Source: Limisphaerales bacterium (GTDB lineage: Bacteria > Verrucomicrobiota > Verrucomicrobiia > Limisphaerales > UBA11358). Taken from it: a stretch of 41,076 nucleotides of DNA. Shown here piece by piece: positions 22,663 through 31,045 of the stretch. A program made the translations under genes and the position numbers. The stretch's first letter is position 1. Every line of letters begins with the position of its first letter. The notes beneath the pieces are model-generated. The model was not told where the DNA came from, did not search any database, and worked only from the letters and a program-made list of their open reading frames with translations. Location of the stretch: assembly GCA_003133815.1 (NCBI GenBank), contig PKZR01000377.1, positions 1-41,076 of the forward strand, written 5' to 3'.

Positions 22663-24794
22663 GCCGCTTCCGCAGGGCTGGGTATCACCGCCATGTTTTG
22701 CACCTGAACTCGCTGCGGGACTTCAGCGTAGGACAGGACGGCGAGGTCGCCGAAAGTGCTTTCAAAGAAACGGCGGAACGCCAGCCGCAATTGCGGCGCA
22801 CACAAAATGACCGGTTGTTGTCCGCTGGAAAGCATCTGCTGGACAAATTTGGAAAGCGATTCCATCACATGACGTGCCAGTTTGGGTTCCACCACGAGCG
22901 TGGTTTCGCCCGCCGCCTGCCGCACGCCTTGCGTAAGCTGGTGTTCCAATTTCGGGTCCATCGTGATTGCACGCAGATGGCCGGCGTCGGTCTGGAACGG
23001 TTTGGAGATTTGCGGGCCAAGCGCCCGCCGGGCGTATTCTGAAAGTTCATCAGGGTTCTTGGTGAATGTGGCACAATCACCAACTTTTTCCAAAATTCCT
23101 GCGAGATTGCGGATGGAAATGCCCTCGGCCAGCAGGTTTTGCAAAATTCGCTGGACCTGGCCGACGGACAGTAGTGTGGGCACCAGTTCGTTCACTACGG
23201 CAGGATGTGTTTTCTTGAGATTGTCCAGCAAGCTTTGCACGTCCTGACGCGTGAGTATTTCATCGCAATGCCGCCTCACTGTTTCCGCCAGATGTGTTAC
23301 GAGCACGGACGCCGCGTCCACCACTGTGTAACCGGCTGCCTCGGCGGTCTTGCGCTCGACATCTGTAACCCACGTCGCCGGCAATTGAAAAACCGGCTCA
23401 ACCGTCGGAATGCCCTTGAGCTTTGTTTGAGTATTCGTGGCGTTCATCGCGAGCCATTGGCCAGGCATCAACTGGCCCTGACTTATTGGATTGCCCTTGA
23501 GCAGAAAACGATATTCGTTCGCACCGTGCTGCAAATTGTCGCGCAACCGGATTGGCGGGATCAACATGCCCATTTCCTGCGCGAAATTGCGGCGCACACC
23601 TGTAACCCGCTCCAGCAAATCGCCGCCCTTGCTGGTGTCAGCAAGCGAAACTAGACCCAATCCCAGCTCTATTTGCAACGTGTCGAGTGTGAGCAGATTT
23701 TCAATTGGGTCGGCTGGTCGCGTCTCGGTCGAAGTGCCCGTGACAGCGCCAGCGGAAGTTTTTCCGGTTGTTGTTCTGCCAGACACGGCGGATTTTGAAC
23801 TTGGAGTCGCTGCAGCCAGTTCGGCAACCCCACCATGCCGGTGAAGGGAATACGAGAGAAGGCCGACGATAATTGCTAACGTCCAAAATGGCAGCATAGG
23901 CAATCCGGGCATCATGCCCATGATGGCAAGCATCGCGGAAAGGATTGTCAGCGCTCGCGGGTAAAACAGCAGTTGCCGTCCCAGCTCGTGACCAAGGCTG
24001 TTCTTGGCCGTTGCGCGTGTAATCAGCACGCCCGCCGCTGTCGAGGTAATGAGCGCCGGGATTTGTGACACTAATCCGTCGCCGATGGACAAAATCGTAT
24101 ATGTGTGCAGCGCATCGCTCATCGTCATGCCTTTTTGCAGGATGCCGATGGCAAATCCGCCGACAATATTGATGAGCGTGATGAGGATGGCCGCAATCGC
24201 GTCGCCGCGCACAAACTTGCTCGCGCCGTCCATTGCGCCATAGAAATCCGCTTCCTCCTCGATGGCCCTGCGTCGGTCCCGCGCCTCGCTTTCGTTGATC
24301 AACCCCGCGTTCAATTCCGCATCAATGGCCATTTGTTTGCCCGGCAATGCATCCAATGTAAAACGAGCCGCCACTTCCGCGATGCGCCCGGCACCCTTGG
24401 TGATGACGATAAAATTGATCAGCACCAAAATCAAAAACACCACCATGCCCACCACATAATTTCCGTGAACCACAAAATTTCCGAACGCCTGGATGATATG
24501 CCCTGCATACCCGTTCAGCAAAATCAACCGCGTGGACGCCACATTCAGCGCCAGCCTATAAAGCGTGATAAACAGAAGCAGCGTCGGGAACCCGGTAAAA
24601 TCTGCCGGTTGACGCAGGTAAAGTATTACCAGCAGCACCAGCAACGACGCTGCGATACTGATTGTCAACAACAGGTCCAGCATAAACGGCACCACCGGCA
24701 TAATCAGCACCAAGATCGTGCCAAACAACGCCGCCACAAGCCATAAATCGCCGTATTTCAGCAAGTTCCGCATCCTGTCGCTTAACGCACCCAT
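22659..24794 (-). CDS. flhA: Flagellar type III export gate protein FlhA
   Basis: The 711 residues have about eight N-terminal membrane helices up to about residue 320 (GDLWLVAALFGTILVLIMPVVPF, MLDLLLTISIAASLLVLLVIL, GTLLLFITLYRLALNVASTRLIL and others). The FHIPEP-family motif GRIAEVAARFTLDALPGKQMAIDAELNAGLI (about 135-165) is complete. The C-terminal cytoplasmic domain (from about 360) includes LDTLQIELGLGLVSLAD, GVRRNFAQEMGMLIPPIRLRDN, DAASVLVTHLAETVRRHCDEILTRQDVQSLLDNLKKTHPAVVNELVP and the export-chaperone docking region. FlhA forms the nonameric ring and the proton-driven gate. The gene lies 7 bases after flhB. Confidence 0.97.
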   Translation of the reverse strand: MGALSDRMRNLLKYGDLWLVAALFGTILVLIMPVVPFMLDLLLTISIAASLLVLLVILYLRQPADFTGFPTLLLFITLYRLALNVASTRLILLNGYAGHIIQAFGNFVVHGNYVVGMVVFLILVLINFIVITKGAGRIAEVAARFTLDALPGKQMAIDAELNAGLINESEARDRRRAIEEEADFYGAMDGASKFVRGDAIAAILITLINIVGGFAIGILQKGMTMSDALHTYTILSIGDGLVSQIPALITSTAAGVLITRATAKNSLGHELGRQLLFYPRALTILSAMLAIMGMMPGLPMLPFWTLAIIVGLLSYSLHRHGGVAELAAATPSSKSAVSGRTTTGKTSAGAVTGTSTETRPADPIENLLTLDTLQIELGLGLVSLADTSKGGDLLERVTGVRRNFAQEMGMLIPPIRLRDNLQHGANEYRFLLKGNPISQGQLMPGQWLAMNATNTQTKLKGIPTVEPVFQLPATWVTDVERKTAEAAGYTVVDAASVLVTHLAETVRRHCDEILTRQDVQSLLDNLKKTHPAVVNELVPTLLSVGQVQRILQNLLAEGISIRNLAGILEKVGDCATFTKNPDELSEYARRALGPQISKPFQTDAGHLRAITMDPKLEHQLTQGVRQAAGETTLVVEPKLARHVMESLSKFVQQMLSSGQQPVILCAPQLRLAFRRFFESTFGDLAVLSYAEVPQRVQVQNMAVIPSPAEAA

Positions 24795-24801
24795 GATATT
24801 T

Positions 24802-25884
24802 TTAAGTCTGATTTTGTTCCGCGTAATACCGGTAGCGGTTTACCCGATAGACCCACGCGAGCACTTCGGCTACCGCCGCATAGAGCTGAGCAGGAATCTC
24901 GCCACCCACCCGCGCTTGTTTAAACAACATCCGTGCCAGCGGTTTGTTCTCCACCACTGGTATCTGATGTTTGGCCGCAATTTCGCGGATGCTTAGCGCA
25001 TTCAATCTGATGCCCTTGGCCACCACCTTGGGAGCGCGCATCGTTTTACGGTCATATCGCAACGCGATGGCGATGTGCGTGGGGTTGGTGACCACCACAT
25101 CGGCAGTGGGCACCTCCGCCAATTGTTTGGCCTTGCTCTGGGACCGGCGCCGGCGTCTGGCGGATTTGATCTGTGGGTTGCCCTCCGAACTTTTCATTTC
25201 CTCTTTCACTTCATCCTTGGTCATCATCAAATCCTGATGCGTGCGCCACCATTGATAACCGTAGTCCGCAGCGGCGATGACAAGCAGTGCGAGGCTGACG
25301 CGGAGGAAAATTTGCAGGCCGGTCTGGGCCAGAAATTCCGCCATACGCCCCACGCTCACCGCCGTGGTGAAAATGGGGTCGTTTAAAATGGTGCGCACCT
25401 GTGAATAAGTGAGGGCTATGATCACCGCTAGTTTGACAATCGAAACCAGCGACGGCACAGCGCTGCGGAATGAAAATACCCGCTTGAAACCCTCCACCGG
25501 ATTCAATCTGTCCCAATTGGGAGTAAGCGCCTCGGAAGCGGTGTTGAAACGATTTTGGCTGGCACCTGCTAGCAACCCGGCCAGCAAGGTGGCGATAACC
25601 ACGGGGGCAGCGCATTTCAGGAACACCAATGAACCGGCCACGGCATACCCTTGAAGAGCAGTGCTGGTGATGGAGATATCAGCCAGATGGCTGAACGTTA
25701 GTTCCGTGGTGGCTACGAGTTGTTTCCATATTTCCGGTCCGGTAAAGGAAAGGGCGGCCACCGCTCCGAGCAGCACAAAAGCTGTCTGCACCTCCGCGCT
25801 GCGGGCAATCTGACCATGCTTGAGCGCGTCCTCCATCCGCCTCGCTGTTGGTTGCTCCGTTTTTTCGCCGGTTTGTTCGCTCAT
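24802..25884 (-). CDS. flhB: Flagellar type III export protein FlhB
   Basis: With the ATG at 25884 (MSEQTGEKTEQPTARRMEDALKHGQIARSAEV) the protein has 360 residues and the standard FlhB N-terminus. The frame continues to a TTG at 25947, but that adds 21 non-homologous residues. Four membrane helices span about 35-220. The cytoplasmic tail holds VTNPTHIAIALRYD, with NPTH at 267-270, the autocleavage site (between N and P) that controls the substrate switch from rod/hook to filament, together with FliK encoded upstream. It ends with LPVVE-type NKPLARMLFKQARVGGEIPAQLYAAVAEVLAWVYR. Order fliPQR-flhBA is conserved. Confidence 0.96.
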   Translation of the reverse strand: MSEQTGEKTEQPTARRMEDALKHGQIARSAEVQTAFVLLGAVAALSFTGPEIWKQLVATTELTFSHLADISITSTALQGYAVAGSLVFLKCAAPVVIATLLAGLLAGASQNRFNTASEALTPNWDRLNPVEGFKRVFSFRSAVPSLVSIVKLAVIIALTYSQVRTILNDPIFTTAVSVGRMAEFLAQTGLQIFLRVSLALLVIAAADYGYQWWRTHQDLMMTKDEVKEEMKSSEGNPQIKSARRRRRSQSKAKQLAEVPTADVVVTNPTHIAIALRYDRKTMRAPKVVAKGIRLNALSIREIAAKHQIPVVENKPLARMLFKQARVGGEIPAQLYAAVAEVLAWVYRVNRYRYYAEQNQT

Positions 25885-25966
25885 AAACAAATCCGTTTCT
25901 TTCCCCTCGTCATGAATGGGTTTTTTCGAAGACGAGAACGGGAACAATAATATGAAAGAATATTAT

Positions 25967-26731
25967 TCATCGCGTTCCCATAAGTTGTCCGAGATTCAAC
26001 AGATCGTCTGGCAGGCGGTTGAGGAAATTAATTACATGTTGTGCCGTAAGCTGCAATGTGAAGCCGAAGACCACCAGTCCGGCAACGATGCGGAAGGAAA
26101 AGCTCAAAATGAACACGTTCATCTGAGGCACGGCTCGGCTCAATACGCCAAACACGACGGTGACCACAAACGACACTGCCAGCACCGGCGCGGAAATTTG
26201 CAGTGCCACCACGAAGATGTTGCTGATCTGGTTGAGAACGACATTGAACAATTCGCCGTTCAAATGTGCGCCGCCGATGGGCAGCACGGAATAAGTGCGT
26301 TGAAAGCCGATCAAAATCCAGTGATGTAAATCCATAGTCAGCATTACCACCGCCGCCAGAAAAAATAAAATCGTTCCCGGCACTTGCGAGGACATTCCAG
26401 TCATTGGATCCATAATCGCGCCCATGTTCAGACCCAGTTCACTGGCGATGACGTTGCCGGCAAGGTCAACCGCATAAAAAACCATCCGAGCCACGAAGCC
26501 TAGCAGCAGCCCTATTGACGCCTCTTGGACCATCGCACCGAAAAGTGAAAAAAACGGCAGCTTATCCACATGGAATGGCGGTAGCGTTGGCGCGAGCAGC
26601 AACGCGGTCAACGCCGACAGCGCGACGCGCATCGTGGCCGGAAAATTGGTCATCGAAAAAAACGGCAGCACAAGCAGGAAAGCGCCAACGCGCATGAACA
26701 CGAGCATCCAGTTATAAAAATCTATTTCCAT
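25967..26731 (-). CDS. fliR: Flagellar export gate protein FliR
   Basis: The 254 residues begin MEIDFYNWMLVFMRVGAFLLVLPFF and contain six hydrophobic helices. Key family segments are SIGLLLGFVARMVFYAVDLAGNVIASELGLNMGAIMDPMTGMSSQVPGTILFFLAAVVMLTMDLHHWILIGFQRTY and the C-terminal half with APVLAVSFVVTVVFGVLSRAVPQMNVFILSF. FliR joins FliP and FliQ in the helical export gate. It is one of the best conserved genes of the set. An 82-base gap precedes flhB, and it lies 72 bases after fliQ in T-rich sequence with no promoter recognised. Confidence 0.96.
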   Translation of the reverse strand: MEIDFYNWMLVFMRVGAFLLVLPFFSMTNFPATMRVALSALTALLLAPTLPPFHVDKLPFFSLFGAMVQEASIGLLLGFVARMVFYAVDLAGNVIASELGLNMGAIMDPMTGMSSQVPGTILFFLAAVVMLTMDLHHWILIGFQRTYSVLPIGGAHLNGELFNVVLNQISNIFVVALQISAPVLAVSFVVTVVFGVLSRAVPQMNVFILSFSFRIVAGLVVFGFTLQLTAQHVINFLNRLPDDLLNLGQLMGTR

Positions 26732-26803
26732 TTCATTTTTTGCCTCATTCTCGTTCTCACCTTCAATTTGTTTTCAATTATGAGGGCGCAGGACGGCAGG
26801 AAT

Positions 26804-27073
26804 TTATTGCACCATCTCCGGCATTTTCTGGATAACCGCGATGGTGAATTCCACCATCGTCCTCACAATCCATGGCAATAACACCAGCAGCACGGCAATT
26901 ACTGCCAGCGCCTTGGGCACAAATGTCATTGTTTGTTCGTTGATTGACGTGACGGCCTGAAACAGGCTGACGGCCAGCCCGACAACCATGGCCGTGGCCA
27001 GCAGCGGGGCGGCAATCATCAATCCCTGGTAAATCATGGTTTTAAGCAGTTCAATGGCAAATTCCGCGTTCAT
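26804..27073 (-). CDS. fliQ: Flagellar export gate protein FliQ
   Basis: An 89-residue protein with two long hydrophobic helices: residues 14-38 (YQGLMIAAPLLATAMVVGLAVSLFQ) and about 51-75 (VPKALAVIAVLLVLLPWIVRTM). AVTSINEQTMTFVPKALA is the family signature between them. Four copies pack on the FliP-FliR gate. Length is normal. The ATG follows AAATAAAAATAT, another AT-rich start without a Shine-Dalgarno sequence. Confidence 0.96.
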   Translation of the reverse strand: MNAEFAIELLKTMIYQGLMIAAPLLATAMVVGLAVSLFQAVTSINEQTMTFVPKALAVIAVLLVLLPWIVRTMVEFTIAVIQKMPEMVQ

Positions 27074-27091
27074 ATATTTTTATTTGTTGAG

Positions 27092-27880
27092 TTACATTCC
27101 AAAACTGTGGACAAGCGAGGTCACGATCAGCGACCAGCCATCCACGAGCACGAACAGGAGCAGTTTCAGCGGCAACGAAAAAACCGTGGGCGGCATCATC
27201 ATCATGCCCATGCTCATCAGCACGGTGGCGACGACGAGGTCAATCAGGATAAAGGGAACAAAAATTAGAAAGCCCATTTGAAATGCCGTGCGAAGTTCGC
27301 TGATAATAAAACCTGGAATCACAACGCGTAGCGGCAAATCATCAGGTTTCGTCGGTTGCAATTTCGCCATTTGTGCAAATAATTCAACATCCTTCGGGCG
27401 GGCCTGTTGGAGCATGAAAGTTCGTATATGTGCCGATGCCCGGTCCATTGCCTGCTGGCTGTTGATTTGGTTCGCCTGATACGGAGTGAGCGCATCGTTC
27501 TGAATACCATCCCAGACCGGTGCCATGATGAACATCGTTAGAAACAGCGAAAGGCCGACTATGATTTGGTTGGCGGGTGTGCCTTGCAATTGCAGTGCGG
27601 TGCGCACAAACGAGAGCACAATCACGATGCGCGTGAAGCAGGTCATCAGCAGGAGAATCGAAGGTGCCAGCGTCAACAGAGTGAGCACGGCCAGGACCTT
27701 GACGCTGGCGTCCACGTCCTGCGGGCCGTTGTTCGTGCCAAGCGTAATTTGAACGGGACCGAAGCCGGTGGTGATGTTGGTCTGCGCCGACGCCCCCATG
27801 ATGCCGGCGCACAAAAAAACAAGCAGAACCGCAACCCAGCGATAGTGGCCAGATTTTTTAATTTTGCTCGGCTCGTTCAT
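27092..27880 (-). CDS. fliP: Flagellar export gate protein FliP
   Basis: The 262 residues include a cleavable signal peptide (about 1-33, WVAVLLVFLCAGIMGASA-Q), as in E. coli FliP. They also include LLTLAPSILLLMTCFTRIVIVLSFVRTALQLQGTPANQIIVGLSLFLTMFIMAPVWDGI and the C-terminal LRVVIPGFIISELRTAFQMGFLIFVPFILIDLVVATVLMSMGMMMMPPTVFSLPLKLLLFVLVDGWSLI. These are the conserved FliP blocks. Five copies with FliR and FliQ build the gate in the MS ring. Start overlaps the fliO stop (ATGA), a coupled fliO-fliP pair. Confidence 0.97.
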   Translation of the reverse strand: MNEPSKIKKSGHYRWVAVLLVFLCAGIMGASAQTNITTGFGPVQITLGTNNGPQDVDASVKVLAVLTLLTLAPSILLLMTCFTRIVIVLSFVRTALQLQGTPANQIIVGLSLFLTMFIMAPVWDGIQNDALTPYQANQINSQQAMDRASAHIRTFMLQQARPKDVELFAQMAKLQPTKPDDLPLRVVIPGFIISELRTAFQMGFLIFVPFILIDLVVATVLMSMGMMMMPPTVFSLPLKLLLFVLVDGWSLIVTSLVHSFGM

Positions 27881-28335
27881 TTGCCTTTGAGCACCTGCGC
27901 CAGTGCTTGGGAAAACGGAATGGCCGGTTTCGACTCTGCGCTTTCAGGATCATTGCCTGCAGTTGGCAGATGAGTCAGAAAGTTTACACCGGCTGGTGAT
28001 GACGCGAGTAGAAAACGTTCCTGTTCGTAACCCACAACATAAATTGACTGCCGTCCGCCCAATGAACGAATTTCCAAAACATTCAGCTTTGGCGCGTGAC
28101 CACGCTCAATGGATAGCCGCTGCCAATTACGGAGCAACCAGACTCCGGCAAGGAAAAGCCCGATTACCAGCGCCAAAGCACCCGTTACGCGCAGCAGCGA
28201 CACGCCAATGTCCGGGGTTGAAAGCGCAGGAGCAATCGGCGAAGCGGCTGCGGAATTTATTGTTTCAGCAAATGAAGAATGAAAAATAAAAAATGAAAAA
28301 GCCAGCATGGTGGTTCTGAGTGGGAGTTTTTTCAT
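27877..28335 (-). CDS. fliO: FliO-like flagellar biosynthesis protein
   Basis: The 152 residues have an N-terminal signal-like region (about 1-23, TTMLAFSFFIFHSSFA), a Ser/Ala/Pro-rich stretch, a membrane helix (about 50-70, LRVTGALALVIGLFLAGVWLL) and the FliO domain with LNVLEIRSLGGRQSIYVVGYEQERFLLASSPAGVNFLTHL. The last pattern (L.VL....LG.RQ.L.VV....ERFLLG.T..G...L..L) is typical. FliO helps assemble the FliP ring and is the least conserved gate factor. AAAGGA about 11 bases before the ATG is a rare recognisable ribosome site in this cluster. Confidence 0.88.
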   Translation of the reverse strand: MKKLPLRTTMLAFSFFIFHSSFAETINSAAASPIAPALSTPDIGVSLLRVTGALALVIGLFLAGVWLLRNWQRLSIERGHAPKLNVLEIRSLGGRQSIYVVGYEQERFLLASSPAGVNFLTHLPTAGNDPESAESKPAIPFSQALAQVLKGK

Positions 28336-28364
28336 TTTGCATTTGTCCTTTCTTCATTTGCTGT

Positions 28365-28634
28365 TTAAGCGGCGATTGCGTTGGCGCTGCCGACGACCTC
28401 GGTGATTTTCACGCCGAAACGGTCTTCTATCACGACAACTTCGCCGCGGGCGATGAGCTTGCCGTTGACACTCAATTCCACCGGGGCATCGGCTGGTTTG
28501 TCGAGCTGGACGACGGAGCCGATGTTGAGCTGGAGCACTTCCTTCATCGCGAGCTGGCAACTGCCCAGCTCGATGGTGAGGCTGACCGGCACGTCAAGCA
28601 CGAGGTTTAAATTGGCGGGATTGGTGGCGTTCAT
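28365..28634 (-). CDS. fliN: Flagellar motor switch protein FliN
   Basis: An 89-residue SpoA-domain protein: LNLVLDVPVSLTIELGSCQLAMKEVLQLNIGSVVQLDKPADAPVELSVNGKLIARGEVVVIEDRFGVKITEVV. This is the complete C-ring FliN core with only a 7-residue N-terminal tail. E. coli FliN has 137 residues with a longer N-terminal part, so this is a minimal form. FliN makes the bottom of the C ring and docks FliH for substrate delivery. It starts 4 bases after the fliM stop. Confidence 0.95.
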   Translation of the reverse strand: MNATNPANLNLVLDVPVSLTIELGSCQLAMKEVLQLNIGSVVQLDKPADAPVELSVNGKLIARGEVVVIEDRFGVKITEVVGSANAIAA

Positions 28635-28638
28635 GGTA

Positions 28639-29619
28639 TTAAGCGGGAACGGAATTTGTCAATTCAACGGCCCAGTTGCCCGAGCGCGTGCCGGGTCGGC
28701 CGATGAATTTTGGAACTTTGTTAAATCTTATCTGCACTTGACCGGCGCATTGGGCATCCAACATCAGCACATTGCCTTCTTTGAGGTGAGCAATGTCTCC
28801 TGTAGAAAGCTTTAGGCCTTGCCATTCGGCCACCACCGGCACCCGCACGTCATCAAAATCAGAATTCCATTTCGGGCGCACTGCGGCGGCAGACATCACA
28901 TCTGTTTCCGGCAGTCCAGCGGGTGCGAGCAGGCGCATGAGCGGTTCCACTGTGGCGTAGGGAAACGCGAGTTGAACCGGTTCCAACTGGTCGCTCAAGC
29001 CGGTGTTGAGCGTGATGATGAGCATGGCGCTTTCGGGCGTGGCGGTTTGAAGGAACCGGCTGTTGTTTTCGTGGCCGAGATAAGACGGGCGCAACTCTCG
29101 TATCTCAGGCCAGTGTGCGCACCATTCGTTCACAAACAATTGCGCCACCTGGTCTATCAGCGCCACTTCGATCTCGCTCAACTCGCGCGCGGCGTCAGGC
29201 ATCTTGCCGGAGCCTCCCAACATCCGGTCCACAAGGCTCAAACCGAGTCGTGGCGGGATGGCCAGCAGCCCTACGCCTTTGAGCGGGTCAACCTTGAACA
29301 GCGTGATATGCGTTGGGTTGGGCAGGCTTTCGGTGAATTTCAAGTAGCCCACTATCTGTAACTTGGCCAGTTGTAGCGTGAATTCCAGCCGCAGGAATAT
29401 CGCCAGTCGCGCTGCAAGCGACCGCACAAATTGTTCGTGCCGCTGCCGGATGCGGCGCAGTTCGCTTGGTGCCAGAAACCCTGACTGTCGGAAATCGTAG
29501 TTGCGAATTTCACCGGCCTTGCGATTTTCGCGCACGCCCAGTGATGTTAACACTGTCACGTCGGCCAATGGTGGATTTCCGATTTCTGACTTCGGGTTTT
29601 CTGGGTCGGCGTTGTTCAT
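28639..29619 (-). CDS. fliM: Flagellar motor switch protein FliM (lacking the CheY-binding N-terminal motif)
   Basis: The 326 residues have a CheC-like middle domain (YDFRQSGFLAPSELRRIRQRHEQFVRSLAARLAIFLRLEFTLQL, LPNPTHITLFKVDPLKGVGLLAIPPRLGLSLVDRMLGGSGK with GGSG at 135-138) and a C-terminal SpoA domain (from about 240: DDVRVPVVAEWQGLKLSTGDIAHLKEGNVLMLD...IGRPGTRSGNWAVEL). FliM forms the C-ring wall and normally carries an N-terminal LSQ(D/E)EIDALL peptide that binds phosphorylated CheY. The visible N-terminus MNNADPENPKSEIGNPPLAD has no such motif. The start overlaps the fliL stop (ATGA), leaving little room for a missed upstream exon-like extension. Rotation control therefore may differ from the E. 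coli model. Confidence 0.93.
   Translation of the reverse strand: MNNADPENPKSEIGNPPLADVTVLTSLGVRENRKAGEIRNYDFRQSGFLAPSELRRIRQRHEQFVRSLAARLAIFLRLEFTLQLAKLQIVGYLKFTESLPNPTHITLFKVDPLKGVGLLAIPPRLGLSLVDRMLGGSGKMPDAARELSEIEVALIDQVAQLFVNEWCAHWPEIRELRPSYLGHENNSRFLQTATPESAMLIITLNTGLSDQLEPVQLAFPYATVEPLMRLLAPAGLPETDVMSAAAVRPKWNSDFDDVRVPVVAEWQGLKLSTGDIAHLKEGNVLMLDAQCAGQVQIRFNKVPKFIGRPGTRSGNWAVELTNSVPA
29573..29601. repeat. Microrepeat-like sequence within the fliM 5' end
   Basis: The minus-strand string containing GAAGTCAGAAATCGGAAATC encodes the NPKSEIGNP segment of FliM. Similar 'GAAATC/GAAGTC' strings occur as intergenic repeats in Verrucomicrobiota genomes as I recall them. It suggests repeat-derived coding sequence at the place of the usual CheY-binding peptide. 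Confidence 0.5.
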
Positions 29620-30155
29620 TGAATGGCGAATTCGGTCAGGTAAATTTCCTGCACTTCATCGGTGCCAAGGATGTTGTTGAAACCGGCAAGCAGTTCGGTA
29701 CGGATAAGATTGCGTTCGTCGGGTTTTTCAAGATCGGTCAGGGTTTTGGCGGAAAGGGCGCTGGTGACCATGTCGCGCAAGGCTGGGTCGTTGTCGGTCA
29801 TTTTTTGTTGAAAGCCGGGATCGGTGCTGACCACGGACAGGCTGGTGAGTAGGTAGCGCGAGCCCATCGTGCCGGCGATGTTGACGAGGAGCTTGTCCAT
29901 GGCGACCGTTATTTTTTTTGCGCCGGGATTTTCGGTTTTGGATTTGGTGCCGGAGTCAGTGGTGGTGGTTGTGACGCCTAGGCTTTTTTGGATTTGCGGC
30001 AGCAGAACGAAATTCGTCATGGCGTACGCGATCACCGGCATGAGGACGAAGGTGATGATGAGCGGCACCCACGCTGAGAAGCCGCCCCCGGCTTTGGGCG
30101 CGGGCGTGAGTGTTTCAGCAGTGGCGGGTGCATCGTCTGTGGGATTGGCTGGCAT
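29616..30155 (-). CDS. fliL: Flagellar basal body-associated protein FliL
   Basis: The 179 residues have an acidic/Pro-rich N-tail, one membrane helix (about 28-50, AWVPLIITFVLMPVIAYAMTNFVLL) and the periplasmic FliL domain: ITVAMDKLLVNIAGTMGSRYLLTSLSVVSTD...KMTDNDPALRDMVTSALSAKTLTDLEKPDERNLIRTELLAGFNNIL..DEVQEIYLTEFAIQ. The C-terminal 'V..VYF..FV.Q' type ending is preserved. FliL surrounds the stator and supports torque. Order flgE-fliL-fliM-fliN is normal. A 28-base gap separates it from flgE. Confidence 0.93.
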   Translation of the reverse strand: MPANPTDDAPATAETLTPAPKAGGGFSAWVPLIITFVLMPVIAYAMTNFVLLPQIQKSLGVTTTTTDSGTKSKTENPGAKKITVAMDKLLVNIAGTMGSRYLLTSLSVVSTDPGFQQKMTDNDPALRDMVTSALSAKTLTDLEKPDERNLIRTELLAGFNNILGTDEVQEIYLTEFAIQ

Positions 30156-30183
30156 GGGAGATTAGCGATTAAAATTTTTGAAA

Positions 30184-31020
30184 TTAGCGCTTGAGATTGA
30201 TCAGGTCCTGCAAAACCTCGTCGCTGGTGGTGACCATTTTGGCGTTGGCTTCAAAATCGCGCTGGGCTGTTATCAAGTCGGACATTTGTGTGGCCAAATC
30301 CACATTGGATGATTCGAGCGCGCCGGATTGTATCTGGCCTAGGCCGCTGGAATTGGCCGCGACAGGCGCAGCCAGCGCTCCGGCGGCAGTGGAGTAGGTA
30401 TAAAGATTGTCACCTTGGCTTACCAAGGCCTGTGGATTGCTGAAGTTTTGCAGCACCACTTGTCCAATGACTCCGCTGGTGCCGTCGCTCAAAGTGGCGT
30501 TAATCTGTCCAGACGTGTTGATGCTATAGTTGGTGAGGGTCGGTGCGGGGCTCGTGGTGTCGTTGAGTGCGGTTATGGCGGTGGCGGTGTTGATTTGGAT
30601 GTCGCCGATGGTGCTGGTGCTGGAGCCGGTATAACCCTGGACGCGTTGACCGTTGGCTGTAACCAGATAACCGCTTGCGTCGAGATTAAATTCGCCGTCG
30701 CGCGTGACGTAGGATGCGCTGGTGGAGGAATCTTTGACAACAAAATAGCCGCTTCCATTGATGGCCATGTCCGCCGTGTTGCCGGTGCTGTTGATAGTGC
30801 CTTGGCTATCGTCTGAGTTGATGGCACCGGTGGTGACGCCTTCACCGACCTGCATGGGATTTGTGCCATTTGACAAGCTTTGGCTAAGCTCGTTCTCAAA
30901 ATCCATGCTCTGGCTCTTGTAGCCGTTGGTATTGACGTTGGCGATGTTGTTGCCGATGACTTGGAGATCCTCCTGAAACTGTTGGAGGCCGCTGACACCT
31001 GTTTGAAGTGAACCGATCAT
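30184..31020 (-). CDS. flgE: Short flagellar hook protein FlgE
   Basis: The 278 residues start MIGSLQTGVSGLQQFQEDLQVIGNNIANVNTNGYKSQSMDFENELSQ. They contain NGSGYFVVKDSSTSASYVTRDGEFNLDASGYLVTANGQRVQGYTG and end QIQSGALESSNVDLATQMSDLITAQRDFEANAKMVTTSDEVLQDLINLKR. This is the FlgE/F/G family. The position after flgD and fliK supports hook protein, while separate flgF and flgG genes lie downstream. E. coli FlgE has about 400 residues; this one lacks most of the surface-exposed D2/D3 part, so it would form a thin hook. The ATG follows ACACAATTAT. Confidence 0.92.
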   Translation of the reverse strand: MIGSLQTGVSGLQQFQEDLQVIGNNIANVNTNGYKSQSMDFENELSQSLSNGTNPMQVGEGVTTGAINSDDSQGTINSTGNTADMAINGSGYFVVKDSSTSASYVTRDGEFNLDASGYLVTANGQRVQGYTGSSTSTIGDIQINTATAITALNDTTSPAPTLTNYSINTSGQINATLSDGTSGVIGQVVLQNFSNPQALVSQGDNLYTYSTAAGALAAPVAANSSGLGQIQSGALESSNVDLATQMSDLITAQRDFEANAKMVTTSDEVLQDLINLKR

Positions 31021-31045
31021 ATAATTGTGTGGTTATGGGTTTAGT

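Noticed and set aside
25885..25947. TTG start adding 21 residues to FlhB
   Set aside because: MSEQTGEKTEQPT at the ATG is the conserved FlhB N-terminus; the extra residues are unlike the family.
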